Counted from the stretch's first letter, positions 1-6,446 are shown. The stretch is DNA of 18,768 nt from an uncultured Candidatus Saccharibacteria bacterium (GCA_949101405.1 CARYFM010000015.1:1-18768); one strand, 5' to 3'. Notes: a model not told the origin generated them from the letters alone. Numbers and translations: made by a program.

Positions 1-55
1 ATTGCTGCCCACACGATTTCGAGTCGTGCGCCTTCAACCACTCGGCCACGCTTCC
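1..55 (-). tRNA. tRNA-Ser(CGA), partial
   Basis: The minus strand reads GGAAGCG, then a D-arm containing GCCGAGTGG, then an anticodon loop CTCGAAA. The anticodon is CGA, which decodes UCG serine codons. The long GC-rich sequence after the anticodon stem is consistent with the start of a class II variable arm. The 5' end is at base 55. The T-arm and acceptor 3' strand lie outside the window. It is the last minus-strand RNA gene in a series with the small RNA and ssrA. Confidence 0.93.
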
Positions 56-163
56 ACTATACATTATATCATAGTCTTTGGTGACACAACCGCACTACCA
101 TAAAAGAAGCGATCAACAATGTCTTCTTCATTCAAAATTTCTATCATACAACCATAGCACAAG

Positions 164-198
164 AAAAGACCGGTAACTGCGAGGAAAACCGGTCTTTT
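164..198 (-). terminator. Intrinsic terminator with 11-bp perfect stem
   Basis: AAAAGACCGGT (164-174) pairs perfectly with ACCGGTCTTTT (188-198) around a 13-nt loop. The arm ends supply U-runs on both strands, so it can work in both directions. It lies about 100 nt downstream of a minus-strand promoter (302-330) and upstream of tRNA-Ser, so it probably ends the candidate small RNA. Confidence 0.75.
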
Positions 199-295
199 GT
201 AGAGTGTGGAGTTATTTTTTGGCTTTTTCAGGCTTCTTGTTAGAAGCACTATGTGTTTATTTTTGGCTCCTGAGTAATATTTTTATTCAGGAACT
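164..295 (-). ncRNA. Candidate small RNA, about 130 nt
   Basis: This minus-strand unit is bounded by a near-consensus promoter (TTGACT, 17-nt spacer, TATAAT) and a strong intrinsic terminator. It contains no ATG-started reading frame. Its RNA would form three hairpins in order: UUCCUGA pairing with UCAGGAG, GCUUCU-AACA-AGAAGC, and the terminator stem. A GTG-started 61-codon frame runs through the terminator stem and beyond and does not look genuine. The unit lies between ssrA and tRNA-Ser. I do not recognise the family; it does not show the 4.5S SRP RNA signature. The transcription signals are seen directly; that it is a functional RNA is inference. Confidence 0.5.
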
Positions 296-301
296 GTCTC
301 T

Positions 302-330
302 ATTATATTGCCAATAAATGCTTAAGTCAA
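302..330 (-). promoter_or_regulatory. Sigma70-type promoter of the small RNA
   Basis: On the minus strand TTGACT (330-325) is followed by a 17-nt spacer and TATAAT (307-302). The start would be near 295. This is one of the best promoter matches in the window. Confidence 0.7.
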
Positions 331-402
331 TAGGATTTTGTATAATTTTTTTATAATTTTCTTCAAAGTTTTCCACAGGGAAAATGTTGTAATTTTGTCC
401 AC

Positions 403-426
403 AAAAAAATAGGCTTTTACGGCCTA
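403..426 (-). terminator. ssrA intrinsic terminator
   Basis: Reading the minus strand just past the tmRNA CCA end, TAGGC, a 7-nt loop and GCCTA are followed by seven T residues (409-403). The stem is short but the U-run is strong, and the position 13 nt beyond the mature 3' end fits ssrA. Confidence 0.65.
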
Positions 427-438
427 CTAAACCAAACT

Positions 439-792
439 TGGTGGAGCTGCCGGATACTGCCTCCGGGTCCGAAAAATCTTCATGATACCATTCTACATGC
501 TTAGTTGCTTGTTTCGTCAGCAAAATCCTACAGCTGCAAACAACAAAACTATAGGTGCCCTAATCTATATTGTCGGGCTTGGGTCGATTATTCCCCTCGC
601 CTTATTACCGTAATCTAATAATCCGCAGTCTACGGAAACTCGACTTTGGACCAGCTTAAATTAAAATCTTAAGCAAATGCAGGTGCATAAAGCACATGCT
701 TAGTCGTATTTTTCTGACTTATTTAGATACTTACGTGTATTATTCGACATGCCTGATATCTGTTAATAATCCGTCTAAGCTTTGTCAGCCCC
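439..792 (-). ncRNA. ssrA: tmRNA (transfer-messenger RNA)
   Basis: It rescues stalled ribosomes by acting first as alanyl-tRNA and then as mRNA for a degradation tag. On the minus strand the 5' end GGGGCTGA pairs with the 3' end CAGCTCC-ACCA, forming the acceptor stem with encoded CCA. The 3' part contains CTAAGCATGTAG, close to the E. coli tmRNA sequence, and TTTCGGAC before the T-arm. A tag frame can be read ending in codons for HVLYAPAFA followed by TAA (near 680-650); the resume codon is not certain. Pseudoknot-like segments follow. The T-arm is unusual: stem CCGGA/TCCGG with loop GGCAGTA instead of the normal TTCRANY, and the D-arm also lacks the usual GG. Gene identity is very likely; the exact tag boundaries are not. 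Confidence 0.9.
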
Positions 793-802
793 AACTACCA
801 AC

Positions 803-831
803 AGTATAACATATGCATCTTCAGAGTGCAA
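803..831 (-). promoter_or_regulatory. ssrA promoter
   Basis: Minus-strand TTGCAC (831-826), 17-nt spacer and TATACT (808-803) sit 10 nt before the tmRNA 5' end at 792. The remaining bases from about 832 to 1010 are very AT-rich with no gene or clear structure. Confidence 0.7.
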
Positions 832-1013
832 CACCTATAATCATGTAAAAATTACATTTACAGACTCAGAAGCCTATAAATATATTTTTCACAACACTAA
901 GCACAATGAATAATTAATCCAACATGTTATGTAATATTAAAATTACTAAATGCTTATCATTAAAAATTTTAATCATAGCATTTTCAGTAATAATTTTAGT
1001 GTTCATACTGTTG

Positions 1014-1041
1014 TTGTAAAAAATAATAGTACAGATACAAT
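1014..1041 (+). promoter_or_regulatory. Possible comM promoter
   Basis: TTGTAA (1014-1019), a 16-nt spacer and TACAAT (1036-1041) lie about 70 nt before the comM start. The surrounding sequence is so AT-rich that chance matches are expected, so this is tentative. Confidence 0.35.
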
Positions 1042-1109
1042 AAACCAATTCCTATCATTTTGGCAATTTTAGTTGTAATAAATACTAAGACTGTGGTAGT
1101 CTTGGGTGC

Positions 1110-2663
1110 ATGATCTCAAAAGTATATTCCGCCATTCCTCAAGGTTATGATGGTCACATAGTAGAAGTTGAAGGTGATGCTAACCGTGGCCTACCAGCTT
1201 TTAATATCGTGGGTATGGTAAATAAAACCATTACCGAAGCCCGTGAAAGAGTTCGCTCTGCCCTAGTTAACTCCGGTTTTGACTTTCCTCAGCGCAAAGT
1301 CACCATCAGTCTTGCCCCAGCCGAGCTCGCTAAAGACGGATCGCACCTTGATTTACCTATCGCCCTGGCTATTCTCGTGCTTTCTGAACAACTTTTACCC
1401 CAAAACCTTGATGGGAGACTTTTCGTGGGTGAACTAGCCTTAGACGGCCTCATACGTCCAGTTAGAGGCATTATTAACCTTGTAGAAGCCGCCAAGCAAG
1501 CTGGATACAGAGAAATATACTTACCAAAAGCCAGTCTTGATGAGGCTAAACTCATCACTGGTATTAAAATCTTCGGTGTCACTAATCTGTTAGAGTTATT
1601 TTTACATCTCAAAGGGCAAGTTCAGCTCCATCCGGCAACTTGTTGCAAGGTTGTAAATATAACACAAACAGATTCCAAACCACCATATCCTTGTTTAGAT
1701 GATATCAAGGGTCAATCTTTCGCTAAACGCGCCCTCAGTATAGCTATCGCTGGGCATCATAATCTCTTACTCACTGGTCCACCCGGTACAGGAAAGTCCC
1801 TCCTGGCTCAAGCCGCGTCCAACCTCCTACCTCCTCCAACGCCCCTAGAACAAATCGAAATCGCTAAGGTTCATTCCCTTTCTGGTACTCTTATTCAAAC
1901 CTGCACCCGACCATTTCGTTCGCCCCATCACACCTCCAGCCCAATTGCCATCATTGGTGGTGGACATCCAATTTTGCCCGGAGAGGTCTCTTTAGCTCAT
2001 CATGGGATCCTCTTTCTCGATGAACTCCCAGAGTATCATCGAGACACTCTGGAGGCGCTTCGCCAACCTTTAGAGGATGGGCTCATCACTATCTCTAGAG
2101 CAAAACAACGTGCTCGCTATCCTGCCAATTTCATTCTCATCGCTACCATGAACCCCTGTCCATGTGGATATTTTGGCGATCCATATCATCCGTGCACTTG
2201 TTCACTCACCCAGATACAGAACTATCAGAAGCGTATCTCTGGTCCTATTTATGACCGTATAGATATGGCAGTTAGCGTAAACCGACTCACCTCCAAAGAA
2301 CTATTTTGCCCTTTACCAAACGTTGTGGAAAATAATAAAACTGAAGAAAAATCTCTCTCCGAACATAATGCTGTAAAAAATAATATTACAGAAGCCGTAC
2401 AAAGGCAAAATCGGCGTTACGGACACACTAACTTTTATAATGCTTCATTGAACAGCACCAAAGTCCAACAATATATTAAACTCCATCCTGCAGCCAAAAC
2501 TCTGCTCCATCAAGCTACAGAACAGTTTGGCCTCTCTACGCGCAGCTATTTCAAAATCATTAAAGTCGCTCAAACTATTGCCGATCTCTCTAGCGAAACA
2601 GAGGTGAAACCTGAACACATTTCCGAAGCCCTCTCCTTTCGAGGAGAAAAATTCGAACACTAA
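1110..2663 (+). CDS. comM: ComM/YifB-type Mg-chelatase-like AAA+ ATPase
   Basis: ComM-family proteins are hexameric AAA+ helicases that promote branch migration of incoming DNA during natural transformation. The 517-aa length is normal for the family. Residues 1-170 match the N-terminal ChlI-type domain (AFNIVGM and APAELAKDG motifs). Walker A GPPGTGKS is near residues 223-230 and Walker B LFLDELPE near 300-307. The family motif MNPCPCGYFGD with a later CTC follows, and a Mg-chelatase C-terminal domain ends the protein. The start has no good ribosome binding site; a 6-bp hairpin (1087-1103) sits directly upstream. It is monocistronic and precedes the infC operon. It suggests DNA uptake, which is common in Saccharibacteria. 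Confidence 0.95.
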   Translation: MISKVYSAIPQGYDGHIVEVEGDANRGLPAFNIVGMVNKTITEARERVRSALVNSGFDFPQRKVTISLAPAELAKDGSHLDLPIALAILVLSEQLLPQNLDGRLFVGELALDGLIRPVRGIINLVEAAKQAGYREIYLPKASLDEAKLITGIKIFGVTNLLELFLHLKGQVQLHPATCCKVVNITQTDSKPPYPCLDDIKGQSFAKRALSIAIAGHHNLLLTGPPGTGKSLLAQAASNLLPPPTPLEQIEIAKVHSLSGTLIQTCTRPFRSPHHTSSPIAIIGGGHPILPGEVSLAHHGILFLDELPEYHRDTLEALRQPLEDGLITISRAKQRARYPANFILIATMNPCPCGYFGDPYHPCTCSLTQIQNYQKRISGPIYDRIDMAVSVNRLTSKELFCPLPNVVENNKTEEKSLSEHNAVKNNITEAVQRQNRRYGHTNFYNASLNSTKVQQYIKLHPAAKTLLHQATEQFGLSTRSYFKIIKVAQTIADLSSETEVKPEHISEALSFRGEKFEH

Positions 2664-2760
2664 TTTTATCAAACTGTACAACTTTATAATAACGTTGTTA
2701 AAAATACTAAAACTCCTTAACAAATGCTCGTTCAGTTTACAATTCCACCCAGATAAAATA

Positions 2761-2789
2761 TTGCTTTTTTAGAGAAGACTTGCTATAAT
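2761..2789 (+). promoter_or_regulatory. infC operon promoter, extended -10
   Basis: TTGCTT (2761-2766), a 17-nt spacer and TATAAT (2784-2789), preceded by TGC, form a good extended -10 promoter. Initiation near 2796 would give a leader of about 30 nt before infC. Confidence 0.75.
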
Positions 2790-2826
2790 AGACACAGTTC
2801 AATAAGTAAGCGAAAGGAATCCAACC

Positions 2827-3351
2827 ATTAGTAAAACATCACGCACAAAACTCAACGGTGAAATCCGTTACCCTTCTGTCCGCGTAATTGGTGCTAATGG
2901 AGAGCAACTTGGCATTATGTCCAGTCGTGATGCTCAATCCATCGCTCGAGAACAAGGCGTCGACTTAGTTGAAATTGCAGCAGCTGCCGACCCGCCTGTT
3001 GTCAAAATCATCGATTGGGGCAAATATCAATACCAAAAGATGAAAGAAGAGGCTAAAAATCGCAAAAAAGCCCGTGAGAAACAGTCCGAGCTTAAAACCA
3101 TGAAAATTGGCCTCAAGATTAGCGACAACGACCTTAACATTAAAGTCCGCAAAATCCGCAGCTTTTTGGAAGATGGTGATCGTGTCAAAATCATGGTTAT
3201 CTTCCGTGGTCGTGAAATGGCGCACAAAGAACTAGGCCAAGAAATGGTCGACAAAATTCTTCAGCGCATTTCCGAGGAAATCGAAGTTGTGGTTGAGGGG
3301 AAACCTCAATTTGCAGGACGCAACCTGTCTATTAGTGTTCGTCGGAAATAG
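2827..3351 (+). CDS. infC: Translation initiation factor IF-3, ATT start
   Basis: IF-3 binds the 30S subunit, blocks premature 50S joining and checks the start codon. Reading from ATT at 2827 gives 174 aa, the normal IF-3 length, and restores the conserved N-domain (NGEIRYPSVRVIGANGEQLG). Starting at the first ATG (2917) would cut 30 residues of that domain. AAAGGA (2813-2818) lies 8 nt before the ATT. The N-domain includes DLVEIAAAADPPVVKIIDWGKY; the linker is Lys-rich; the C-domain has RVKIMVIFRGREMAHKELG. ATT starts on infC are known in other bacteria, where IF-3 represses its own translation by rejecting this codon. The same control is probable here. Confidence 0.95.
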   Translation: MSKTSRTKLNGEIRYPSVRVIGANGEQLGIMSSRDAQSIAREQGVDLVEIAAAADPPVVKIIDWGKYQYQKMKEEAKNRKKAREKQSELKTMKIGLKISDNDLNIKVRKIRSFLEDGDRVKIMVIFRGREMAHKELGQEMVDKILQRISEEIEVVVEGKPQFAGRNLSISVRRK

Positions 3352-3395
3352 TTTACGCAAAACAAATTATATCCTACGATTTGATAATAGAAATT

Positions 3396-3491
3396 ACTGA
3401 CACCGGTACAGAAGAAGTATTTCCTACTTTCATGGCCTGTCAGTCGCACCTCGTAATATTAAATAATTAGCACTCATTATTACACAGTGCT
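3396..3491 (+). promoter_or_regulatory. Structured leader before rpmI, possible L20 control site
   Basis: The 159-nt gap between infC and rpmI holds two hairpins. ACTGACA (3396-3402) pairs with TGTCAGT (3438-3444), enclosing a GAAGTA/TACTTTC stem. AGCACT (3469-3474) pairs with AGTGCT (3486-3491) just before the rpmI ribosome binding site. In other bacteria L20 represses the rpmI-rplT operon by binding such an mRNA structure. The structures are seen; L20 binding is inference. Confidence 0.4.
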
Positions 3492-3510
3492 AAAGCTAAA
3501 AAGGAAAATT

Positions 3511-3705
3511 ATGCCAAAGTTAAAAACGCACAAAGGTACTGCCAAACGCGTCAAAATCACTGGTTCGGGCAAATTGGCTCGTGAGCGCGCCTATGGCAAT
3601 CATATCTTGGCCAAAAAATCCAAGGCTAGGAAGCGCAACATGAAAACTGCTGCCTTCGTCAACGGTAAAATCAAGAAAAACGTTAAAACTGCATTGGGAG
3701 TTTAA
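3511..3705 (+). CDS. rpmI: Ribosomal protein bL35
   Basis: This is a 64-aa basic protein of the large subunit with the typical start MPKLKTHKGTAKRVKITGSGK and the Lys/Arg-rich KKSKARKRN segment. An in-frame GTG at 3487 exists, but the ATG at 3511 has the well-spaced AAAGGA site and gives the conserved family N-terminus. It lies between infC and rplT, the standard order, and the rplT start follows 2 nt after its stop, suggesting translational coupling. Confidence 0.97.
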   Translation: MPKLKTHKGTAKRVKITGSGKLARERAYGNHILAKKSKARKRNMKTAAFVNGKIKKNVKTALGV

Positions 3706-3707
3706 GC

Positions 3708-4058
3708 ATGAGAGTTAAACGTGGTGTGCCTGCAAGGGCTAAACATAAGAAAATTTTGAATGCTGCCAAAGGGATGCAACATTACCGCACCCGCAGTTTT
3801 CGTCTTGCCAAACAAGGAGTTATTAAATCTCTACGCTATAGTTACCGTGATCGTCGCAACCGTAAGCGCGACTTGCGTGCGCTCTGGATTACTCGCATCA
3901 ATAACGCTTCCCGCGAACTTGGGATTTCCTACTCACAACTAATGGCCGGGTTAAAGCAAAACGGTACTACGATTGACCGTAAAATGCTGGCTGAACTAGC
4001 TGTTAACCAACCAAAAGCTTTTGAAGCCATCGTCAAAACTGTAAAGGAGACTAAATAA
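3708..4058 (+). CDS. rplT: Ribosomal protein bL20
   Basis: A 116-aa protein of normal length with conserved RVKRGVPARAKHKKILNAAKG and RRNRKRDLRALWITRINNASRE. It binds 23S rRNA early in 50S assembly and in several bacteria is the autorepressor of its operon. The start is 2 nt downstream of rpmI, and the stop overlaps the rpmB start by one base (TAATG), so the three genes are likely translationally coupled. Confidence 0.98.
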   Translation: MRVKRGVPARAKHKKILNAAKGMQHYRTRSFRLAKQGVIKSLRYSYRDRRNRKRDLRALWITRINNASRELGISYSQLMAGLKQNGTTIDRKMLAELAVNQPKAFEAIVKTVKETK

Positions 4059-4249
4059 TGGCAGTCTGTGAAATTAGCGGCAAAGGCAAAATGTATGGAC
4101 ATAATGTTTCGTTCTCCCAACACAAGACCCGCAAAGTATTCAAACCTAATGTCCAAAAGAAAACTTTGATCGTAGACGGGAAAAAAGTTAAAGTCAACGT
4201 GGCTACTTCTACCCTTCGCACTCTCAAGAAAAAGGGATTAATCAAATAA
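4058..4249 (+). CDS. rpmB: Ribosomal protein bL28
   Basis: A 63-aa protein with the bL28 pattern: CEISGKGKMYGHNVSFSQHKTRKVFKPNVQ in the first half and VNVATSTLRTLKKKGLI at the end. It has one cysteine and no zinc-binding CxxC pairs, so it is the zinc-free form. It overlaps rplT by one base. In many bacteria rpmB travels with rpmG or near rpoZ, so its place at the end of the infC-rpmI-rplT operon is unusual. A strong terminator follows 15 nt later. Confidence 0.96.
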   Translation: MAVCEISGKGKMYGHNVSFSQHKTRKVFKPNVQKKTLIVDGKKVKVNVATSTLRTLKKKGLIK

Positions 4250-4264
4250 TTCTACATATACTAC

Positions 4265-4296
4265 AAAAACATCACCCCTTATGGGGTGATGTTTTT
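4265..4296. terminator. Bidirectional terminator between rpmB and rnpB
   Basis: A 14-bp perfect stem (arms 4265-4278 and 4283-4296) with a TTAT loop starts with five A and ends with five T. It therefore gives a U-run in both directions and serves the converging infC operon (plus) and rnpB (minus). Confidence 0.92.
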
Positions 4297-4729
4297 GAGT
4301 CGTCAATAAGCCGGGTTTTGTAACTCTCCCTCGCGGAAGAATCGGCAACCATCTATCTAGACCAAAGATTGCTCCATGGCTCTAGCGGTAAGCGTGCATC
4401 CTCGGATCAAGGTTTAATAGCACTCCTTGCAGCTGGTAGGGTTTGCCTCCAGCCCATGTCACCATGAGCTGCTGTGGGCTCTTACCCCACTCTTTTCACC
4501 TTTACCCGGCACCCTAGAACCGTCAAGATCGTGGTTTTATTCTCTCGTAGCGCGCCTTCATCGGCGAGCAAGAGAGAAAAAACTGCGAGATTGGCGATTA
4601 TAGGATGTCGGGAAGTTTTGTTTCTGTGGTACTTTCCCTATTCTTACGAACGGTCGCCGTTAGCGACTACCGTACCCTGTGCTGCCCGGACTTTCCTCTT
4701 GGTAAACCAAGCGGTTGCCTCTCAGACTC
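4297..4729 (-). ncRNA. rnpB: RNase P RNA, bacterial type A-like
   Basis: The catalytic RNA matures tRNA 5' ends. On the minus strand the universal core is clear: GAGGAAAGTCCGGGC near the 5' end, GGGTAAGAGCCCAC in the middle, and AACCCGGCTTAT near the 3' end. Terminal GAGTC and GACTC pair as P1. The length of about 433 nt is at the large end of the usual range. The 5' end is set by the promoter at 4736-4741 and the 3' end by the adjacent terminator. Confidence 0.95.
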
Positions 4730-4735
4730 CTCTCA

Positions 4736-4744
4736 ATTCTAACA
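4736..4744 (-). promoter_or_regulatory. rnpB extended -10 promoter
   Basis: Minus-strand TGTTAGAAT supplies an extended -10 (TAGAAT at 4741-4736) seven bases before the predicted P1 start. No convincing -35 is visible. It lies just past the Nudix-RNase H stop at 4774. Confidence 0.5.
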
Positions 4745-4773
4745 TAAAATGCTTGCAAAATCCAGAAAGACTT

Positions 4774-5619
4774 CTATTCCGCAAAATGCCGATCAATCGC
4801 CGCCTTAGCTTCCGCATCTGCATCAGAATTCTGCTCACGCGCCACATGCGTAAAAGCGCAAGCCTCAAAATTCTCTAGTAGCCCTCGAATATCGTCGTAA
4901 ATCGGTAAAATATCACGATTTTTTACTTTATAGATTCCGTTCAACTGATTCACCAACATCAAATTATCACTCACAAATCGCACTGACTTCAAGCCAAGCT
5001 CAATTGCCTGCTCGCAACCCTCTTTCATTGCATAATATTCTGCCACCCGCGAGGTTGCAAAACCAATAAATTCCCCACCTTGAGCCAAAATTTCCCCATT
5101 CGCCCCCACCACCTTATATCCAATCCCAGACGGACCAGGGTTACCCTTGCTACTACCATCCACATATACTGTCGCACTATTAGCTACTTCCTTATAGTTG
5201 TCTCGTGTCTTACCACGTCCTTCCATCTCTAGCACAATCATGCTGGCTTCGTCCAAACAGTAGTTCCCCATTTCCTCTGGCTTAATATATTTATATGCCG
5301 AATAACGCTCACGCGGATGCAACTTTGTCTCTGTATTAAGCGCGATAAAGTACACAATATATAAATTACTTAACTGGCTTGAGCCCTGCGGCGCCATAAA
5401 AGTCACTACATCATGCAGTTTCGTATGTTTAGTTACCTCTACACCGAGATACTCTTCCAAAGTACGCTCCATTGCCTCCTCAGGCTGCTCACCAAACTTG
5501 ATTTTACCTGTAGGCAGCTCCCAAGTTGGCATACCATCCACACGTCCTTGAGCTTTCTTCATAATTAAAACATTACGCTCATCCTGGACAATCCCCACTA
5601 CCCGAATTCTTTGTTTCAC
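4774..5619 (-). CDS. Nudix-like domain fused to RNase HI domain
   Basis: The 281-aa protein has two domains. Residues 1-135 resemble a Nudix hydrolase fold: GIVQDERNVLIM, WELPTGKI, and a Nudix box starting at G38 with E44, R52 and E55. Two box positions differ from the consensus (T53 and Y56 where Glu is expected), so hydrolase activity is uncertain. Residues 145-281 form an RNase HI-like domain with VDGSSKGNPG and all four catalytic acids visible: D154, E194, D218 and D268. It would cleave RNA in RNA-DNA hybrids. The start is GTG with only a weak upstream GGTGG site; the nearest ATG is out of frame. It lies upstream of rnpB on the same strand. Confidence 0.85.
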   Translation of the reverse strand: MKQRIRVVGIVQDERNVLIMKKAQGRVDGMPTWELPTGKIKFGEQPEEAMERTLEEYLGVEVTKHTKLHDVVTFMAPQGSSQLSNLYIVYFIALNTETKLHPRERYSAYKYIKPEEMGNYCLDEASMIVLEMEGRGKTRDNYKEVANSATVYVDGSSKGNPGPSGIGYKVVGANGEILAQGGEFIGFATSRVAEYYAMKEGCEQAIELGLKSVRFVSDNLMLVNQLNGIYKVKNRDILPIYDDIRGLLENFEACAFTHVAREQNSDADAEAKAAIDRHFAE

Positions 5620-5653
5620 TTTTCTTCATCCACCTTTTCTTCAATTGGTACTC

Positions 5654-5770
5654 TTAGGAACATTCTTAACTACTATGTGAGGAAAGGTTGAGGAATACAA
5701 AGAGGTGGTATATACCGCAACTACATACCGCAAATCCTGACGCCGCAATAGTGGTTAAGAATGTTCCTAA
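5654..5770. repeat. 23-bp inverted repeat with 71-nt interior
   Basis: Arms 5654-5676 and 5748-5770 are complementary over 23 bases with one mismatch that becomes G-U in RNA. The interior has two copies of ATACCGCAA in direct order. It lies about 35 nt upstream of the Nudix-RNase H start, so on the minus strand it may form a leader hairpin; a possible -10 (TATAAT) is at 5801-5796. No U-run follows on either strand, so a simple terminator is unlikely. It may also be a small transposon relic. Confidence 0.6.
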
Positions 5771-5898
5771 AACCCTGGAGCGATGTTTTCCCTGTATTAT
5801 ATACAAGGTGGGTAAATTCTTATGCACATTTCCACGGAAATATACCACGAAATCCCTTAAACATGATTATTCAGGAAAATCATGCCGCCACCAGGGTT
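5771..5898. repeat. Cluster of nested short inverted repeats
   Basis: AACCCTGG (5771-5778) is complementary to CCAGGGTT (5891-5898). Between them are ATTTCC-AC-GGAAAT and CATGATT (5862-5868) with AATCATG (5878-5884). Together with the adjacent 23-bp repeat this makes about 250 nt of densely paired sequence with no credible gene. From about 5900 to 6030 I see nothing but AT-rich sequence. Confidence 0.4.
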
Positions 5899-6069
5899 AC
5901 TTCCATTGTAACATACCCTTTCTCAATTTAGCAAATTCTCCCTTTGTTTCTTTCACTCAATCAATATTTGTATTTTTTACAACATTAATGACAGGATAAA
6001 TATAGGTAGGAGGTAGATGTAACTAAAGGTCGAATACCAATAGTGGTTTGAAGGTGAGGAAAGGTGAGT

Positions 6070-6156
6070 ATGAATAAAGTCACTTTGTCCTTGATTCTTC
6101 AAAATGGAGATATTGAAACAAAAGTTACTCTCAGCCGTAAGACCAAGAGCAACTAA
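6070..6156 (+). CDS. Possible 28-aa small protein
   Basis: An ATG frame of 28 codons starts right after AGGAAAGGTGAGT, a reasonable ribosome binding site. The peptide begins MNKVTLSLILQNGDIETK and ends in a basic RKTKSN tail. I do not recognise it. It precedes cassette A on the same strand by about 60 nt in a region with no other gene. It could be a real short peptide, or the first codons of a gene whose body was lost. Confidence 0.3.
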   Translation: MNKVTLSLILQNGDIETKVTLSRKTKSN

Positions 6157-6217
6157 AACTTAAATTATGCCTCCATTCTAACGCTAAAAGCTTATAACGT
6201 CAACCTTCTGCTCTTTA

Positions 6218-6446
6218 CTTCGTGCGCAGCGGGATCGTCTATCTAGCGGGTACTGCTGGTACTTTCAGGTACGCTGGCCTCTATGCTGACTATTGGTCGT
6301 CGCGCGGTTCTGCTGCTACTAATGCTTACAGCCTCGCATTCCATGCCTCTACGGTGGACCCGTCGAGCGGCCCGTACATGCGTTGGCATGGTTTCCCCCT
6401 CCGCTGCCTGAGTACTGTATTAGGGATGCGAGGAGGAATGAAATAA
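6218..6446 (+). pseudogene. Orphan FISUMP C-terminal cassette A
   Basis: The plus strand encodes about 75 residues matching the C-terminal part of FISUMP proteins: FVRSG, DYWSS, GPYMRWHGF and LRCLSTVLGM, ending RGGMK and a TAA stop. The frame is closed by TAA at 6195-6197 and has no signal peptide, no FISUMP body and no ribosome binding site, so it is not a complete gene. It is richer in GC than its surroundings. The first 16 nt and a 32-nt block near the end (6397-6428) are identical to cassette B, while the centre differs strongly. It ends 13 nt from the stop of the intact FISUMP gene, tail to tail. It could be a silent recombination donor or a relic. Confidence 0.8.

Noticed and set aside
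64..249. Minus-strand 61-codon frame
   Set aside because: It starts at GTG without a well-placed binding site, crosses the strong terminator at 164-198 and resembles no protein I know.
287..523. Minus-strand 78-codon frame
   Set aside because: It overlaps the 3' part of tmRNA and the ssrA terminator; the RNA gene explains the sequence.
4474..4878. Plus-strand 134-codon frame
   Set aside because: It is antisense to RNase P RNA and the end of the Nudix-RNase H gene.
5688..5999. Plus-strand 103-codon frame across the inverted repeats
   Set aside because: It starts inside the 23-bp inverted repeat, has no good binding site and shows no recognisable motif.
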